Position numbers and translations under genes: made by a program. From positions 1,788,001 to 1,852,000 of the forward strand of contig NC_011296.1 in assembly GCF_000020985.1 (NCBI RefSeq): a DNA stretch of 64,000 bases, in the 5' to 3' direction. Of the stretch, positions 9,295 through 18,239 are shown in pieces (position 1 is the stretch's first letter; the number at the start of each line of letters is the position of its first letter). Source of the DNA: Thermodesulfovibrio yellowstonii DSM 11347 (GTDB lineage Bacteria > Nitrospirota > Thermodesulfovibrionia > Thermodesulfovibrionales > Thermodesulfovibrionaceae). The notes beneath the pieces are model-generated. The model did no database searches. It had not been told where the DNA came from and worked only from the letters and a program-made list of their open reading frames with translations.

Positions 9295-9678
9295 ATGTTA
9301 AGAAGTTTTTTAAGAGCCAAACTACACTTGGCAAAAGTAACAGAGGCTAATTTATTCTATGAAGGCTCAATAAGTGTTGATATTGAACTACTTGAGCTGG
9401 CAGGTATATTGCCTTATGAAAGAGTCTGGATAAGCAATATGAATAATGGAGAAAGATTTGATACCTATGTCATACCTGCTGCCAAAGGTTCAAGAACTAT
9501 TGGATTAAATGGTCCTGCTGCTAAAAAAGCTAAAGTTGGAGACAGAATTGTTATTTTTTCTTATGGTTATCTTTTAGAAAACGAAATTCCATTGCATAAA
9601 CCAAAAATTATAATCCTTGACGAAAATAACAATCCTGTAAAGATTTATTCTGCTTCTATTTATCCTGAATCTGTATAA
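9295..9678 (+). CDS. panD: Aspartate 1-decarboxylase (pyruvoyl enzyme)
   Basis: 127 residues, normal for PanD. The self-processing Gly24-Ser25 bond lies in YEGSISVD; cleavage makes the pyruvoyl group at Ser25. The R-W-x-S-N-M-N-N-G-E-R active-site region (near residue 54) and the GxNGPAAKKAK loop are present. The enzyme converts L-aspartate to beta-alanine for pantothenate and CoA synthesis. It ends the plus-strand gene run and converges with bioD, with only 2 nt between the stops. Confidence 0.96.
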   Translation: MLRSFLRAKLHLAKVTEANLFYEGSISVDIELLELAGILPYERVWISNMNNGERFDTYVIPAAKGSRTIGLNGPAAKKAKVGDRIVIFSYGYLLENEIPLHKPKIIILDENNNPVKIYSASIYPESV

Positions 9679-9680
9679 TT

Positions 9681-10403
9681 TTACAGGGAGATTAATGCTT
9701 CAATATCAAAATTTTTGATAGCTGTTTCTCCTATTTTGTCTTTATTTAATTCAGTTAGATATGGCAGTATTCCCAGACATGGGACATCAACTAATTCTTT
9801 TAAAACCTGAGGATTTGTTTTTTCAGCAATATCATTTTTTGCAGGCTCAGAAAAGTTAATAATATAGCCCTTTACAGAAATTTTCTTGTTTTTTAATGCT
9901 TCCAGTGTAAGAAGAGTATGATTAATTGTGCCAAGTGTTGGTCTTGTTACTAATATTACAGGTAATCCCATATCTTTAATCAAATCTCTAACAAAATAAA
10001 ACATTGATTTCTTTTTCTCTTCTTTATTAAGAGGAACCATTAAACCTCCAACGCCTTCAACTAAAAGATAGTCATATTTTTTCTGGAGAGTTTCAAATGC
10101 CCTGAAGATTCTCTCAATATCAACTTCAATCTCTTCAATTCTTGATGCAACAAGTGGACTTAGAGGGTTTTCAAGCTTTATAGGCGTTATTAAATCAAGA
10201 GAGTCATTCATTTCAGCCATATCCCTTAAAAGCATTCCATCGCTTGGAAGCAATATTCCATCTTTGTTAAGGCATCCAGTTTCAATAACTTTCATAGCAC
10301 CAACCTTTAATCCCTTTTTTATAAAGCTTCTAAGTATCGCAGATGTAACAATAGTTTTTCCAACTCCTGTATCTGTTCCTGTGATAAAGTATCCAGCCTT
10401 CAT
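9681..10403 (-). CDS. bioD: Dethiobiotin synthetase
   Basis: 240 residues. It has the P-loop GTDTGVGKTIV near residues 8-18, the catalytic KVIETGC segment (KPxxTG-type) near residue 38, and the EGVGGLMVPL motif near residue 116. BioD carboxylates diaminopelargonic acid to dethiobiotin using ATP. No other biotin genes are adjacent. It has its own promoter in the divergent region and a good AGGAGG ribosome site before the ATG. Length and motifs are typical. Confidence 0.95.
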   Translation of the reverse strand: MKAGYFITGTDTGVGKTIVTSAILRSFIKKGLKVGAMKVIETGCLNKDGILLPSDGMLLRDMAEMNDSLDLITPIKLENPLSPLVASRIEEIEVDIERIFRAFETLQKKYDYLLVEGVGGLMVPLNKEEKKKSMFYFVRDLIKDMGLPVILVTRPTLGTINHTLLTLEALKNKKISVKGYIINFSEPAKNDIAEKTNPQVLKELVDVPCLGILPYLTELNKDKIGETAIKNFDIEALISL

Positions 10404-10439
10404 AACAAATCCTCCTTTTTAAAGAATCATATCGTTATA

Positions 10440-10448
10440 TGGTATAAT
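10440..10448 (+). promoter_or_regulatory. Extended -10 promoter of the GTG-started unknown gene
   Basis: TGGTATAAT at 10440-10448 is a perfect extended -10 (TGnTATAAT), about 37 nt before the GTG at 10486. No good -35 is seen, as expected for extended -10 promoters. It overlaps the -10 of the opposing bioD promoter. Confidence 0.6.
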
Positions 10449-10468
10449 GTTATATAAACTAAAGGCAA
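10441..10468 (-). promoter_or_regulatory. Promoter of bioD
   Basis: On the minus strand, TTGCCT (10463-10468) and TATACC (10441-10446) are 16 bp apart, directed at bioD. Its -10 shares bases with the opposing TATAAT, so the two RNA polymerases would compete for this site. Confidence 0.5.
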
Positions 10469-10485
10469 CCTGATAAGGAGGAATA

Positions 10486-11064
10486 GTGATAAGATTTGAA
10501 GAATTACAGATGAGAATAATGGATGCAGCAAAGAATTATCTGGATGTTTATGAGATGTCCACATTGATTGAACAGTATTCATTAAATAAAGAGAGCAGAC
10601 TTTCAATGACTTTGCCTGAAATTAAACCTCCCTATCCAATAAGTGCTACAGTTTCATTTTCTTATAATGCTCATCAAACAAGCTTTTCTATTCTTTTTGA
10701 TGAAGATGAAGTTGAAGATGAATCTGAAAATTTTGAAAATATGGTAGAGGTTGAGGTGGTTATTAATCTCCCTTTTCTTGAGGGCTATAATCAGTTAAGA
10801 GAGCTTTTTGAAGAAATAGTTAATGAATATCCTGATTTAGATATTATTTTAATAAGAAAGGAATTTTTTAGAAAGGACTTGATTGAAGGTGAAGAATATG
10901 AAATTGTTTACTCCTACATGGTTGGAGGAGAGGAATTAAAAGACTTACAGTTTTATGAAGAAATATTCTTTGAGTTGAGTAATATGTTACGTACAATTTA
11001 TGAAAAAACTAAGTTTTATATTGATATGTCCTGGTACAGAGCAGAAGAAGATGATACCTTTTAA
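10486..11064 (+). CDS. Uncharacterised acidic protein
   Basis: 192 residues from GTG 10486, with a perfect AAGGAGG site 4 nt upstream. I do not recognise the family. It has no signal peptide, membrane segment or cysteines. The N-terminus is helical (EELQMRIMDAAKNYLDVYEM). The middle has a conspicuous acidic run near residues 75-90 (FDEDEVEDESENFEN), followed by alternating beta/alpha segments rich in Glu and Phe/Tyr. It is probably a cytoplasmic binding protein. The 14-nt overlap with the downstream phosphatase gene suggests coordinated production. Confidence 0.75.
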   Translation: MIRFEELQMRIMDAAKNYLDVYEMSTLIEQYSLNKESRLSMTLPEIKPPYPISATVSFSYNAHQTSFSILFDEDEVEDESENFENMVEVEVVINLPFLEGYNQLRELFEEIVNEYPDLDIILIRKEFFRKDLIEGEEYEIVYSYMVGGEELKDLQFYEEIFFELSNMLRTIYEKTKFYIDMSWYRAEEDDTF

Positions 11065-11704
11065 TGAAATAAAGACAGTCTTTTTAGACATGGATGGAAC
11101 AATACTGGATAAGTATTATGATGATTATTTCTGGGGAAATTATGTTCCTCAAAAGTATGCTGAAAAAGAACAGATAAGCATTGAAGAGGCTCAGAAAATA
11201 CTGTTTTCAATGTATAAAGCAGAAGAAGGCACTCTTAATTGGACAGACATAGATTTCTGGTCAAGAAAAACAGGATTAAATATATTTCAACTAAAGCAAG
11301 AAGTAGCATATCTTATAAATCCTCATCCAGATGCGGAAGACTTTTTGAGAAATGTAAGTTCCAATGGCAAAAAAGTTTATCTTGTAACAAATGCCCATAA
11401 TAAAGTAATGGAACTCAAACTCAAGAAAACAGGTTTTGATAAATATTTTCACGATGTTTTTACATCATTTGATATGGGATATCCTAAAGAAAAACTTGAG
11501 TTTTGGAAAAGGCTCAAAGAAAAGATTTTCTTTGAGCCCGAATATTCAATTTTTGTAGATGATACAGAGGAAATTCTTCATACAGCTAAACTTTCAGGTA
11601 TAAAACTACCTATTTTAAGAGCAGTTTCAAGCTCTCGGTCTATCCCTAAAAAATCTGAGGAATTTTTAACAATAATGAATTTTCAAGAGATTATTGATTT
11701 ATAA
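11051..11704 (+). CDS. HAD-family hydrolase, YrfG-like (GMP/IMP nucleotidase type)
   Basis: 217 residues from ATG 11051 (MIPFNEIKTVFLDMDGTIL); a longer frame to 11000 only runs inside the preceding gene. It has HAD motif I DMDGTILD, motif II in the LVTNAH segment, a conserved Lys in GYPKEK, and motif III FVDDTEEIL. The cap signature (DDYFWGNYVPQKYAE ... LNWTDIDFWS) resembles E. coli YrfG, which dephosphorylates GMP and IMP. The substrate is inferred from that resemblance. It overlaps the 3' end of the upstream gene by 14 nt and ends 6 nt inside the convergent gene. Confidence 0.85.
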   Translation: MIPFNEIKTVFLDMDGTILDKYYDDYFWGNYVPQKYAEKEQISIEEAQKILFSMYKAEEGTLNWTDIDFWSRKTGLNIFQLKQEVAYLINPHPDAEDFLRNVSSNGKKVYLVTNAHNKVMELKLKKTGFDKYFHDVFTSFDMGYPKEKLEFWKRLKEKIFFEPEYSIFVDDTEEILHTAKLSGIKLPILRAVSSSRSIPKKSEEFLTIMNFQEIIDL

Positions 11705-12070
11705 AATTCCCAACTCTTTTTTGAGCCACTGTTTGATTTTTTCATTAATAGGGCACATTCCAAAGCATATTTTGTCCTTGTTTTCATTTACTGCTTCAAT
11801 AAGCATTTCCTCTGGAATTTCATCTATTCTTGCTATAGTTTCTCCATAATCCATCTCAGTATGTCTCATTATAAAAAGCAAAGGTTTTTTGCCAGTGGTG
11901 TCAATATATGGAATATAGCCTTTAATTGAACCTTTATAAACAAGCTTATCTCCTTCTTTTAAACATCTCGGCGACATAAGTTCCTGTGGTTGCATATCCC
12001 ATAACATATGTTCTCTGAAAAATGGGTCTTCTTTAAGCTCTTTAAGTGTTATTAATTCACTGAAAATCAT
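11699..12070 (-). CDS. Uncharacterised protein of the thioredoxin-reductase group
   Basis: 123 residues and not a family I recognise. It has no signal peptide or membrane segment. Two cysteines in a CFGMCP motif near residues 102-106 resemble a redox CxxxC pair; a third is in SPRCLKEGD. It is the last gene of a four-gene minus-strand group with an FeS ferredoxin-thioredoxin reductase and a glutaredoxin-like protein, starting 17 nt after the former. A role as a redox partner or target is inferred only from position and cysteines. Confidence 0.7.
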   Translation of the reverse strand: MIFSELITLKELKEDPFFREHMLWDMQPQELMSPRCLKEGDKLVYKGSIKGYIPYIDTTGKKPLLFIMRHTEMDYGETIARIDEIPEEMLIEAVNENKDKICFGMCPINEKIKQWLKKELGIL

Positions 12071-12087
12071 TAAATCACCTCCATCTT

Positions 12088-12405
12088 TTATTTTTTTCTT
12101 CTTTCAGGGACAATTCTTTCTTCTATTTTCCCCTGATTGTATTCCTCTGTTACATAAAGTCCACAATAACATCTCCCATACTCTTTTATATCATCTATAC
12201 TGTAAACACAAGGACAGATTATATCAGCATCTCTTTGTTTATCTCCTGAAGCCAATCTACACGGACATGACCTATAACCATAACGTTCTTCATTTTTTAG
12301 CAATCCCTTTAAAAGTTCAAAAACAAAATTTTTATCTTTGTTCAATTCCAAACCTTTTGACTTAGCATATCTATCCAAAACTTCATAAAGTTTTTCAGGA
12401 GTCAT
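12088..12405 (-). CDS. ftrB: Ferredoxin-thioredoxin reductase catalytic subunit
   Basis: 105 residues with the FTR catalytic cysteine signature: CPC (YRSCPCRLA), CPC (IICPCVYS) and CYC (GRCYCGLY). These ligate one 4Fe-4S cluster and provide the adjacent redox disulfide. The enzyme transfers ferredoxin electrons to thioredoxin-like disulfides. Plant and cyanobacterial enzymes need a variable subunit, whereas many anaerobes have only this chain; none is seen here. The gene follows the glutaredoxin-like gene by 2 nt, which makes that protein a candidate substrate. Confidence 0.9.
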   Translation of the reverse strand: MTPEKLYEVLDRYAKSKGLELNKDKNFVFELLKGLLKNEERYGYRSCPCRLASGDKQRDADIICPCVYSIDDIKEYGRCYCGLYVTEEYNQGKIEERIVPERRKK

Positions 12406-12407
12406 AA

Positions 12408-12662
12408 TTAATCTTTTACTTCAAGAATTTTTTTGAGTTCTTCTTCATTTAAGCCTACTACAGCTGTTTCAACTACCAATGTTGGGAATGTCTCATCAGG
12501 ATTAATTTTTTTTAGCTCTTTCATAGCAAGCCATTGCTCTCCGCTGTCAAGAGTATCAACTTCAATTATTTCAGTCTCAATAGAATTATTTTTCAAAAAC
12601 TCTTTAACTTTTTTACATACGGGGCAAGTGCTTAATGAGTATAGCCTAACTCTTTTAAGCAT
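12408..12662 (-). CDS. Glutaredoxin-like thiol-disulfide protein
   Basis: 84 residues from ATG 12662 (MLKRVRLYSLSTCPVCKKVKEFL), chosen over a GTG two codons earlier because an AGGAG site lies 5-6 nt upstream of the ATG. The active site is CPVC near residue 13, with a cis-Pro region in ETFPTLVVE, giving a glutaredoxin/NrdH fold. Its start overlaps the stop of the upstream unknown gene by 8 nt, and the ferredoxin-thioredoxin reductase follows directly. A pathway ferredoxin to FTR to this protein is a reasonable inference. Confidence 0.88.
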   Translation of the reverse strand: MLKRVRLYSLSTCPVCKKVKEFLKNNSIETEIIEVDTLDSGEQWLAMKELKKINPDETFPTLVVETAVVGLNEEELKKILEVKD

Positions 12663-13002
12663 TCCCACTCCTTTTTTTGTTGAAAGTATTATTAAGAGTC
12701 AGATTTACATCCTCAAGCATTTCAAGATTTGCTGTTCTTATTGTATCCAGTGGAAGTTTTAACATATTTGCCAATTCTTCAAATGGTATTTTAGATACAT
12801 AACAGAGTTCAGCAATAAGAATCTTTAATGCATCATCTTCTATCAAAGATTTTAATTCATTATCCTTTACATCAACACTATCAACCGCTTCTCTAAAGGA
12901 CATCCCGTCTTTAATGTTCTGAATAATTTCTTTCATGGCTTTTTCATAAATTTTACTTTCTTCTTCTGAGTAGTCCTTAAAAACAAAATTAAAATCTGTC
13001 AT
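12655..13002 (-). CDS. Small helical protein of unknown function
   Basis: 115 residues, predicted almost entirely helical. There is no signal peptide and a single Cys. The segment ISKIPFEELANMLKLPLDTI-like near residues 73-92 looks like a helix-turn-helix-like pattern, but it is not convincing enough to call DNA binding. It overlaps the glutaredoxin-like gene by 8 nt and follows the DUF721 gene by about 20 nt. I do not recognise a family. Confidence 0.7.
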   Translation of the reverse strand: MTDFNFVFKDYSEEESKIYEKAMKEIIQNIKDGMSFREAVDSVDVKDNELKSLIEDDALKILIAELCYVSKIPFEELANMLKLPLDTIRTANLEMLEDVNLTLNNTFNKKRSGNA

Positions 13003-13023
13003 AATAAGCTCCTTAATCTTTAT

Positions 13024-13470
13024 TTACCTTCTTCCAATATGCATGGTGAACAGAAGATATTTTTTTATTAAACTTTCAGTTATTATTCTGATTTCGCTGT
13101 CTTTTATATTTTTCATTATGTCTTTCAACCACTCTTGCTGCTCTGAGGATAAACTCATAGCATTTTCTTTTTCTATCTTTTCTTTTTGGTTTCTGTAAAT
13201 TCGTCCAAAACGAAACTCTATGTCTTTTACTCCATAGGAACGAAGTTGTTTTAAAAATTCATCCTTTAGCAGTTTTAACTGAGTCAGCCATAGATGTGAA
13301 TTAACAGTCACAAAAAGAGTTCCATTTTTCAACTCCTTAGGAAAAGAATGTTCTGATACAGGAGGAGTGAAGATATCATTCCAGCTTTTTCTTAAAAATT
13401 TTAGCAGTACGGCATCTTCTATACCATAATTACCAAATAAAGAAGGTAAAATTTTCCCAACTCTTTGCAT
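13024..13470 (-). CDS. DUF721 (DciA-like) protein
   Basis: 148 residues from ATG 13470 (MQRVGKILPSLFGNYGIED). A longer frame to 13518 would overlap the 3' end of rpmB and lacks family similarity. The motif W-x-x-I, then the G-T-L-F-V-T-V-N-S-H-L-W-L-T-Q-L block near residues 52-68, is typical of DUF721. Members of this family include DciA, which helps load the replicative helicase DnaB. It starts 2 nt after the stop of rpmB. The C-terminal 50 residues are charged helix without known motif. Confidence 0.8.
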   Translation of the reverse strand: MQRVGKILPSLFGNYGIEDAVLLKFLRKSWNDIFTPPVSEHSFPKELKNGTLFVTVNSHLWLTQLKLLKDEFLKQLRSYGVKDIEFRFGRIYRNQKEKIEKENAMSLSSEQQEWLKDIMKNIKDSEIRIITESLIKKYLLFTMHIGRR

Positions 13471-13472
13471 AT

Positions 13473-13661
13473 TTAAACTGCTTTTTTGACAAAGCCTGAA
13501 CGAAGACATCTGGTGCAAACATGAACTCTTTGGGGACCTCTTTCAGTAATAATCTTCATTCTCTGAAGATTTGGGAAAAAATATCTTTTTGTTTTGTTGT
13601 TTGCATGACTTACATTATTGCCTATCACTTTTTTCTTACCACATACATAGCAGCTTGCCAT
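13473..13661 (-). CDS. rpmB: 50S ribosomal protein L28
   Basis: 62 residues with the L28 signature [21 protein letters not shown] at the start and the NLQRMKI...[12 protein letters not shown] segment. The paired CxxC motifs (CYVC and CTRC) make this the zinc-binding (C+) form. It is preceded by a strong AGGAGG site and its own promoter, and is followed directly by the DUF721 gene. Confidence 0.96.
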   Translation of the reverse strand: MASCYVCGKKKVIGNNVSHANNKTKRYFFPNLQRMKIITERGPQRVHVCTRCLRSGFVKKAV

Positions 13662-13697
13662 TTTAACCTCCTTCAGTTTGCATATACTTAATTATTT

Positions 13698-13726
13698 ATG
13701 ATAACATTTTATTGATTTGGAGACAA
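13698..13726 (-). promoter_or_regulatory. Promoter of rpmB
   Basis: On the minus strand, TTGTCT (13721-13726) and TATCAT (13698-13703) are 17 bp apart, placed about 37 nt before the rpmB start. The -35 overlaps the AAGGAGG ribosome site of the divergent infB gene. Confidence 0.6.
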
Positions 13727-13744
13727 GGAGGGAAGAATCAATTT

Positions 13745-16003
13745 ATGTCAACTAAAGCAGTTAGAAGTATAGAGTTAGCAAGAGAGCTTGGAGTAAAACC
13801 CTTAGAGATTGTAAAATTTATTGAAAAAATAAGGAATATTCAATTTAAAAAGGGAACTACAAACATTAAGGTAGAGCCAGATGAAATTGACAAGATAATC
13901 CAACACTTTAAGAAAGAAGCTAAGTTAGAAAAAATAAAAGAGAAAGAAGAAAAACCTGTTGAATTAAAAAAGACTGAAGAAATAAAAGAATTAGAAGAAA
14001 AAAAACCAATAACACCTAAGATTATTGAAGAAGAAATAAAGGAAGAAGAAGAGCTTCAGCTACCTGGCAGATTTAGAAGAGAAATATCCTTTGAAAAAAT
14101 TGAAAAAATAAAACCCAAACCCGTACCTACAAAAATTCCGCCCAAGAAGTTTGAACCTAAAAAATGGCTTGATATAAAGGAACAGAAAAAAGTTAAGGAT
14201 AAAAATAAGAAAGAAGAACCTGCTGTAACACCATCAACAGCTCCAAGAAAAAAATCAATTAAGATAGAAGAAGGCACAACAGTAAAAGAATTTGCCGAAC
14301 TTATTGGGCAAAAAGTCCCAGATGTAATAAAAAAATTTATGGAACTTGGCTATATGCCAACAATTAATCAACCTGTTGATATAGATGCAGCTCAGCTTGT
14401 CGCAGAAAGCTTTGGAATAAAAGTAGAATTTTCTCAGACACAGGAACTTGATATTATTGAAGAAGTGGAAGATTCTCCAGAATTACTTCAACCAAGACCT
14501 CCAATTGTAACTGTTATGGGACATGTTGATCATGGTAAAACATCACTACTTGATGCAATAAGAAAAACAAAAGTGACAGAACAGGAAGCAGGAGGCATTA
14601 CACAACATATAGGTGCATATAAGGTAACACTTCAAGGTAAAGATATTACTTTTCTTGACACTCCAGGGCATGAAGCATTTACAGCATTAAGAGCGAGAGG
14701 TGCGAAAGTAACTGATATTGTTGTTCTGGTTGTTGCTGCAGATGATGGAGTCATGCCACAGACGATTGAAGCAATAAACCATGCGAAAGCAGCTAATGTT
14801 CCAATAGTTGTTGCTGTAAACAAGATAGACAAACCAGAAGCAAATCCTCAAAGAGTAAGGACTCAGCTCAGTGACTATGGAGTTATTCCAGAAGAATGGG
14901 GCGGGCAGAATATATTTGTTGATATTTCAGCCAAAAAAAGAATAGGAATAGAAAATTTACTTGAAATGATAGCTCTTCAAGCAGAAATAATGGAGCTTAA
15001 GGCAAATCCCAATAAACCCGCAAGAGGAACAATCATTGAATCCCGACTTGATAAAGGACGTGGACCTGTAGCAACAGTAATTGTTCAGAATGGAACTCTA
15101 AGGATAGGAGATGCTTTTGTTGCAGGAGTGACATATGGCAAAGTAAGAGCAATTATTGATGATACAGGGAAAAGAATTAATGAAGCTCCTCCGTCTACTC
15201 CTGTTGAAGTTGTAGGATTTGAAGAAGTTCCTCAAGCAGGAGATAGTTTCACAGTTGTTGAAGATGAAAGGATAGCCCGCCAGATAGCAAACACACGAGC
15301 ACAAAAGAAAAGACTTGCAGAAATGCAAAAGGCGCAAAGGCTGACACTTCAGGATTTATATGAAAAAATTAAAGAGGGAGAAGTCAAAGAACTTAATTTA
15401 GTTATAAAAGGTGATGTTCAGGGTTCTGTTGAAGCACTTAAGAAAGCAGTAGAGGATATTACCCATCCTGAAATTAAAGTTAAGGTTATACATACAGGTG
15501 TTGGTGGTATAACAGAGTCTGATGTAAATCTTGCAGCTACTGCTAATGCAATAATAATAGGATTTAATGTCCGTCCAGAAACAAAGGCTCAGGACCTGGC
15601 AGAACAACTTGGAGTTGATATAAAGCTTTATAGCATTATTTATGAAGTAATTGACGATGTAAAGAAAGCTCTGCAAGGAATGCTTGAACCAGAAATTAAA
15701 GAAAGAGTTATAGGTAGAGCAGAAGTAAGGGCAGTATTTAAAATATCCAAAATCGGTACAGTTGCAGGCTGTTATGTTTTAAATGGAACAATATCAAGAG
15801 CAAGCGACGGTGTAAGGGTAATAAGAGATAACATTGTAGTTTATGAAGGTAAGATCAGTTCTTTAAAAAGATTTAAAGAAGATGTAAGAGAAGTTCAGGC
15901 TGGTTATGAATGTGGAATAACCATAGAGAACTTCAATGACATAAAAGAAGGCGATATACTTGAAAACTATGTTCTTGAAAAAGTTCCTGTGAAAGGTCTG
16001 TAA
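13745..16003 (+). CDS. infB: Translation initiation factor IF-2
   Basis: 752 residues from ATG 13745 ([18 protein letters not shown]). A TTG frame start at 13712 lacks a ribosome site, while AAGGAGG at 13725-13731 serves the ATG, though at a long 13-nt spacing. Order: short N-terminal IF2N helix, a Lys/Glu/Pro-rich linker (residues 55-170), a second IF2N domain, the GTPase domain with [19 protein letters not shown] and NKIDKP, then domains II, III and the tRNA-binding IV. It recruits fMet-tRNA to the 30S subunit. rbfA follows after 1 nt, the usual infB-rbfA order. Confidence 0.97.
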   Translation: MSTKAVRSIELARELGVKPLEIVKFIEKIRNIQFKKGTTNIKVEPDEIDKIIQHFKKEAKLEKIKEKEEKPVELKKTEEIKELEEKKPITPKIIEEEIKEEEELQLPGRFRREISFEKIEKIKPKPVPTKIPPKKFEPKKWLDIKEQKKVKDKNKKEEPAVTPSTAPRKKSIKIEEGTTVKEFAELIGQKVPDVIKKFMELGYMPTINQPVDIDAAQLVAESFGIKVEFSQTQELDIIEEVEDSPELLQPRPPIVTVMGHVDHGKTSLLDAIRKTKVTEQEAGGITQHIGAYKVTLQGKDITFLDTPGHEAFTALRARGAKVTDIVVLVVAADDGVMPQTIEAINHAKAANVPIVVAVNKIDKPEANPQRVRTQLSDYGVIPEEWGGQNIFVDISAKKRIGIENLLEMIALQAEIMELKANPNKPARGTIIESRLDKGRGPVATVIVQNGTLRIGDAFVAGVTYGKVRAIIDDTGKRINEAPPSTPVEVVGFEEVPQAGDSFTVVEDERIARQIANTRAQKKRLAEMQKAQRLTLQDLYEKIKEGEVKELNLVIKGDVQGSVEALKKAVEDITHPEIKVKVIHTGVGGITESDVNLAATANAIIIGFNVRPETKAQDLAEQLGVDIKLYSIIYEVIDDVKKALQGMLEPEIKERVIGRAEVRAVFKISKIGTVAGCYVLNGTISRASDGVRVIRDNIVVYEGKISSLKRFKEDVREVQAGYECGITIENFNDIKEGDILENYVLEKVPVKGL

Positions 16004-16004
16004 A

Positions 16005-16361
16005 ATGCAACCCTATAAAAGGGCACAAAGGCTCAAAGTTCTTTTAAAGGAAGAAGTAGCTGAGATAATCTTGCATAAAATAAAAGACCCAAGACTCGGT
16101 TTTATTACAGTAACTGATGTTGAACTTTCAGATGATTTGCGAATAGCAAAAGTTTTTATTTCAGTGCTTAAAACAGAAGACAGACAGCTTACGCTTCAAA
16201 TTTTAAATGACGCAAAGGGTTTTGTGCGAAGTGAAATTGCAAAAAGACTCAGAATTAAAATAATACCTACATTTGAGTTTTTATTTGATGAATCTATAGA
16301 CCGTGGATTCAGAATTGACCAACTTTTAAAAGAGATAAAGAAGACTTCGGAGGAGGTTTGA
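16005..16361 (+). CDS. rbfA: 30S ribosome-binding factor A
   Basis: 118 residues with the KH-like RbfA signature: RAQRLKVLLKEEVAEII, KDPRLGFITVTDVELSDDLR, AKVFISVL and the terminal RIKIIPTFEFLFDESIDRG. RbfA assists late maturation of the 16S rRNA 5' region and cold adaptation. It lies directly after infB, and its stop overlaps the TTG start of the DHH phosphoesterase gene. Confidence 0.95.
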   Translation: MQPYKRAQRLKVLLKEEVAEIILHKIKDPRLGFITVTDVELSDDLRIAKVFISVLKTEDRQLTLQILNDAKGFVRSEIAKRLRIKIIPTFEFLFDESIDRGFRIDQLLKEIKKTSEEV

Positions 16362-17383
16362 GACCACCTGAATATTTAATTGATGCTATTAAAAAAAATA
16401 ATTCTTTTTTAATACTTACACATACAACGCCTGATGGAGATGCTTTTGGTTCCTCTATCGCTTTAAAGTTTCTGCTTGAACAATTCAATAAAAAAGCAGA
16501 AATTTATGCAGAGTATCCAATCCCTGTGCAGTATCAATTTCTTCCAGGAAGTGACTCTATTAAAAATATTGAGCTTCTAAAAGTTGAAGATTTAGTTTTT
16601 TCATGCAATTGTGCTAAAGAGAATAGTTTGCCTTTTGATATTTTAATTTTGGTGGATTGTAATAATTTGTCAAGAATTAGCTATAAGAAGGAAATTATTG
16701 AAAAAATTAAAACTTTTTCGGGTACAAAGCTGATTATTGACCATCATGTTGAATCTAACCTTCCAGACCATAACTCTTTGAAATGGATTGACCCACAAAA
16801 GGCAGCAACAGGTATAATGGTTTTTTATCTCATTAAAGCATTCAATGGCGAAATCACACCACAGATTGCAACAAATCTTTATACAGCAATAATCGTTGAT
16901 ACAGGTAACTTCCAATTTGAAAATACAACAAAGGAAGTTTTATCAATTGCATCAGAACTGGTAAGCTACGGAGCAAAACCTTCCTATATTTATCAACATA
17001 GTTTTGAGTCATGGAGTCAAAACAGATTCAGACTTTTTATAAAAATGTTGAACAATATTGAGTTATTTCCTCCTATTGCAATATCGTTTATAAGTAAAAA
17101 GGATTTTGATGAAACTCTCACCCAGGAGTCTGACACTGAAAGATTTGTAGAGTTTTTGAGAATTTTAAAAGAAGTTAATATCACAGCTCTTTTTAGAGAA
17201 ATTCAAGAAGGTTTTCTAAAAGTCAGTCTTCGTTCAAAGGGTGATTTGGATGTAAGCAAAATTGCAGAAGAATTTGGTGGAGGAGGGCATAAGAATGCCG
17301 CTGGATATAGAATTTCAGCATCCTTTGAAGAGGCACGAAATAAACTTATTGAAAAAATGAAGGTTTATAACATGTTGAAATAA
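16358..17383 (+). CDS. DHH/DHHA1 phosphoesterase, NrnA-like
   Basis: 341 residues from a TTG start inside the end of rbfA, with GGAGGAGG immediately upstream. It has DHH motifs TTPDGDAFGSS, LVDCNN, IIDHHVES and TAIIVDTGNFQF, plus the C-terminal DHHA1 motif GGGGHKNAAGYRIS. NrnA-type enzymes degrade nanoRNA and pAp, and some hydrolyse cyclic dinucleotides. The infB-rbfA-nrnA order is common in bacteria. The protein contains a slightly Cys-rich insert (residues 86-95) not typical of characterised NrnA. Confidence 0.92.
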   Translation: MRPPEYLIDAIKKNNSFLILTHTTPDGDAFGSSIALKFLLEQFNKKAEIYAEYPIPVQYQFLPGSDSIKNIELLKVEDLVFSCNCAKENSLPFDILILVDCNNLSRISYKKEIIEKIKTFSGTKLIIDHHVESNLPDHNSLKWIDPQKAATGIMVFYLIKAFNGEITPQIATNLYTAIIVDTGNFQFENTTKEVLSIASELVSYGAKPSYIYQHSFESWSQNRFRLFIKMLNNIELFPPIAISFISKKDFDETLTQESDTERFVEFLRILKEVNITALFREIQEGFLKVSLRSKGDLDVSKIAEEFGGGGHKNAAGYRISASFEEARNKLIEKMKVYNMLK

Positions 17384-18154
17384 ATGGGAAAAATTATAGC
17401 AATAGCAAGTCAAAAAGGTGGTGTAGGTAAAACAACAACAGCTATAAATCTCTCAGCCTGTTTGGCAGTAAAGGGCAGAAAAATTCTTGTAATAGATTCA
17501 GACCCTCAAGCAAGCCTTACATTCGGCTTGGGGATTAGAAAAAATGGAGAAAAAATCAAAGGATTATATGAACTTTATGCGGGCAAGGCAACACTACAGG
17601 AAGTTTTGAGCCAGCCAATAGAAAATCTTTATGTAATTCCTTCAAGAATAGATTTATTTATGGCAGAACTTGAAATATTTGAAACTGAACAAAGGGAAAA
17701 AAGGTTAAAATTTTTACTTGAAAGCTTTAAAGATGAATTTGATTATATTTTTATTGATTGTCCTCCTTCATTTTCTTTTCTTACACTTTGCGCCCTTGTA
17801 GCTTCAGAGTCTGTAATAATTCCTGTTCAATGTGAACAGTTTGCATTAGAGGCTTTAAGAATATTTATCAAGCTCTTATGGAGAATAAAAGGAAGTTTTA
17901 ATGAAGCTCTGGAACTTGAGGGAATTCTTCTTACAATGTTTAGTAAACATATTAACTTAAGCAGGACTATCGCAGAAGATATAAAAAGAGTTTTTCGCTC
18001 AAAAATTTTTGAGACTTATATCCCAAGAAATATAGCTTTATCTGAAGCTTCAATGAATGGAATCCCTGCTATTTTTTATGCACCAGATGCTTACGGAACA
18101 ATTGCATATAGTGAACTTGCTCAAGAAATAATTTCTCGCCACAGTCCTTCATAG
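17384..18154 (+). CDS. ParA/Soj-family ATPase (orphan)
   Basis: 256 residues with the deviant Walker A KGGVGKTTTAINLSACLA, the switch segment DSDPQASLT and FIDCPPSFSFLT. The final region (PRNIALSEASMNGIPAIFY) matches chromosomal ParA/Soj. These ATPases move or position DNA or protein complexes. No parB gene or clear parS cluster is adjacent, so this is an orphan, and a cargo other than the chromosome is possible. It starts immediately after the DHH gene stop without a spacer. Confidence 0.88.
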   Translation: MGKIIAIASQKGGVGKTTTAINLSACLAVKGRKILVIDSDPQASLTFGLGIRKNGEKIKGLYELYAGKATLQEVLSQPIENLYVIPSRIDLFMAELEIFETEQREKRLKFLLESFKDEFDYIFIDCPPSFSFLTLCALVASESVIIPVQCEQFALEALRIFIKLLWRIKGSFNEALELEGILLTMFSKHINLSRTIAEDIKRVFRSKIFETYIPRNIALSEASMNGIPAIFYAPDAYGTIAYSELAQEIISRHSPS

Positions 18155-18239
18155 ATATAAAATATGATTGCCATCATAGTTTTCCTCTGTTTTTGCAAGA
18201 TAAAATAAAACTAAGCTAATCAATACTAAAGGAGGAAAG

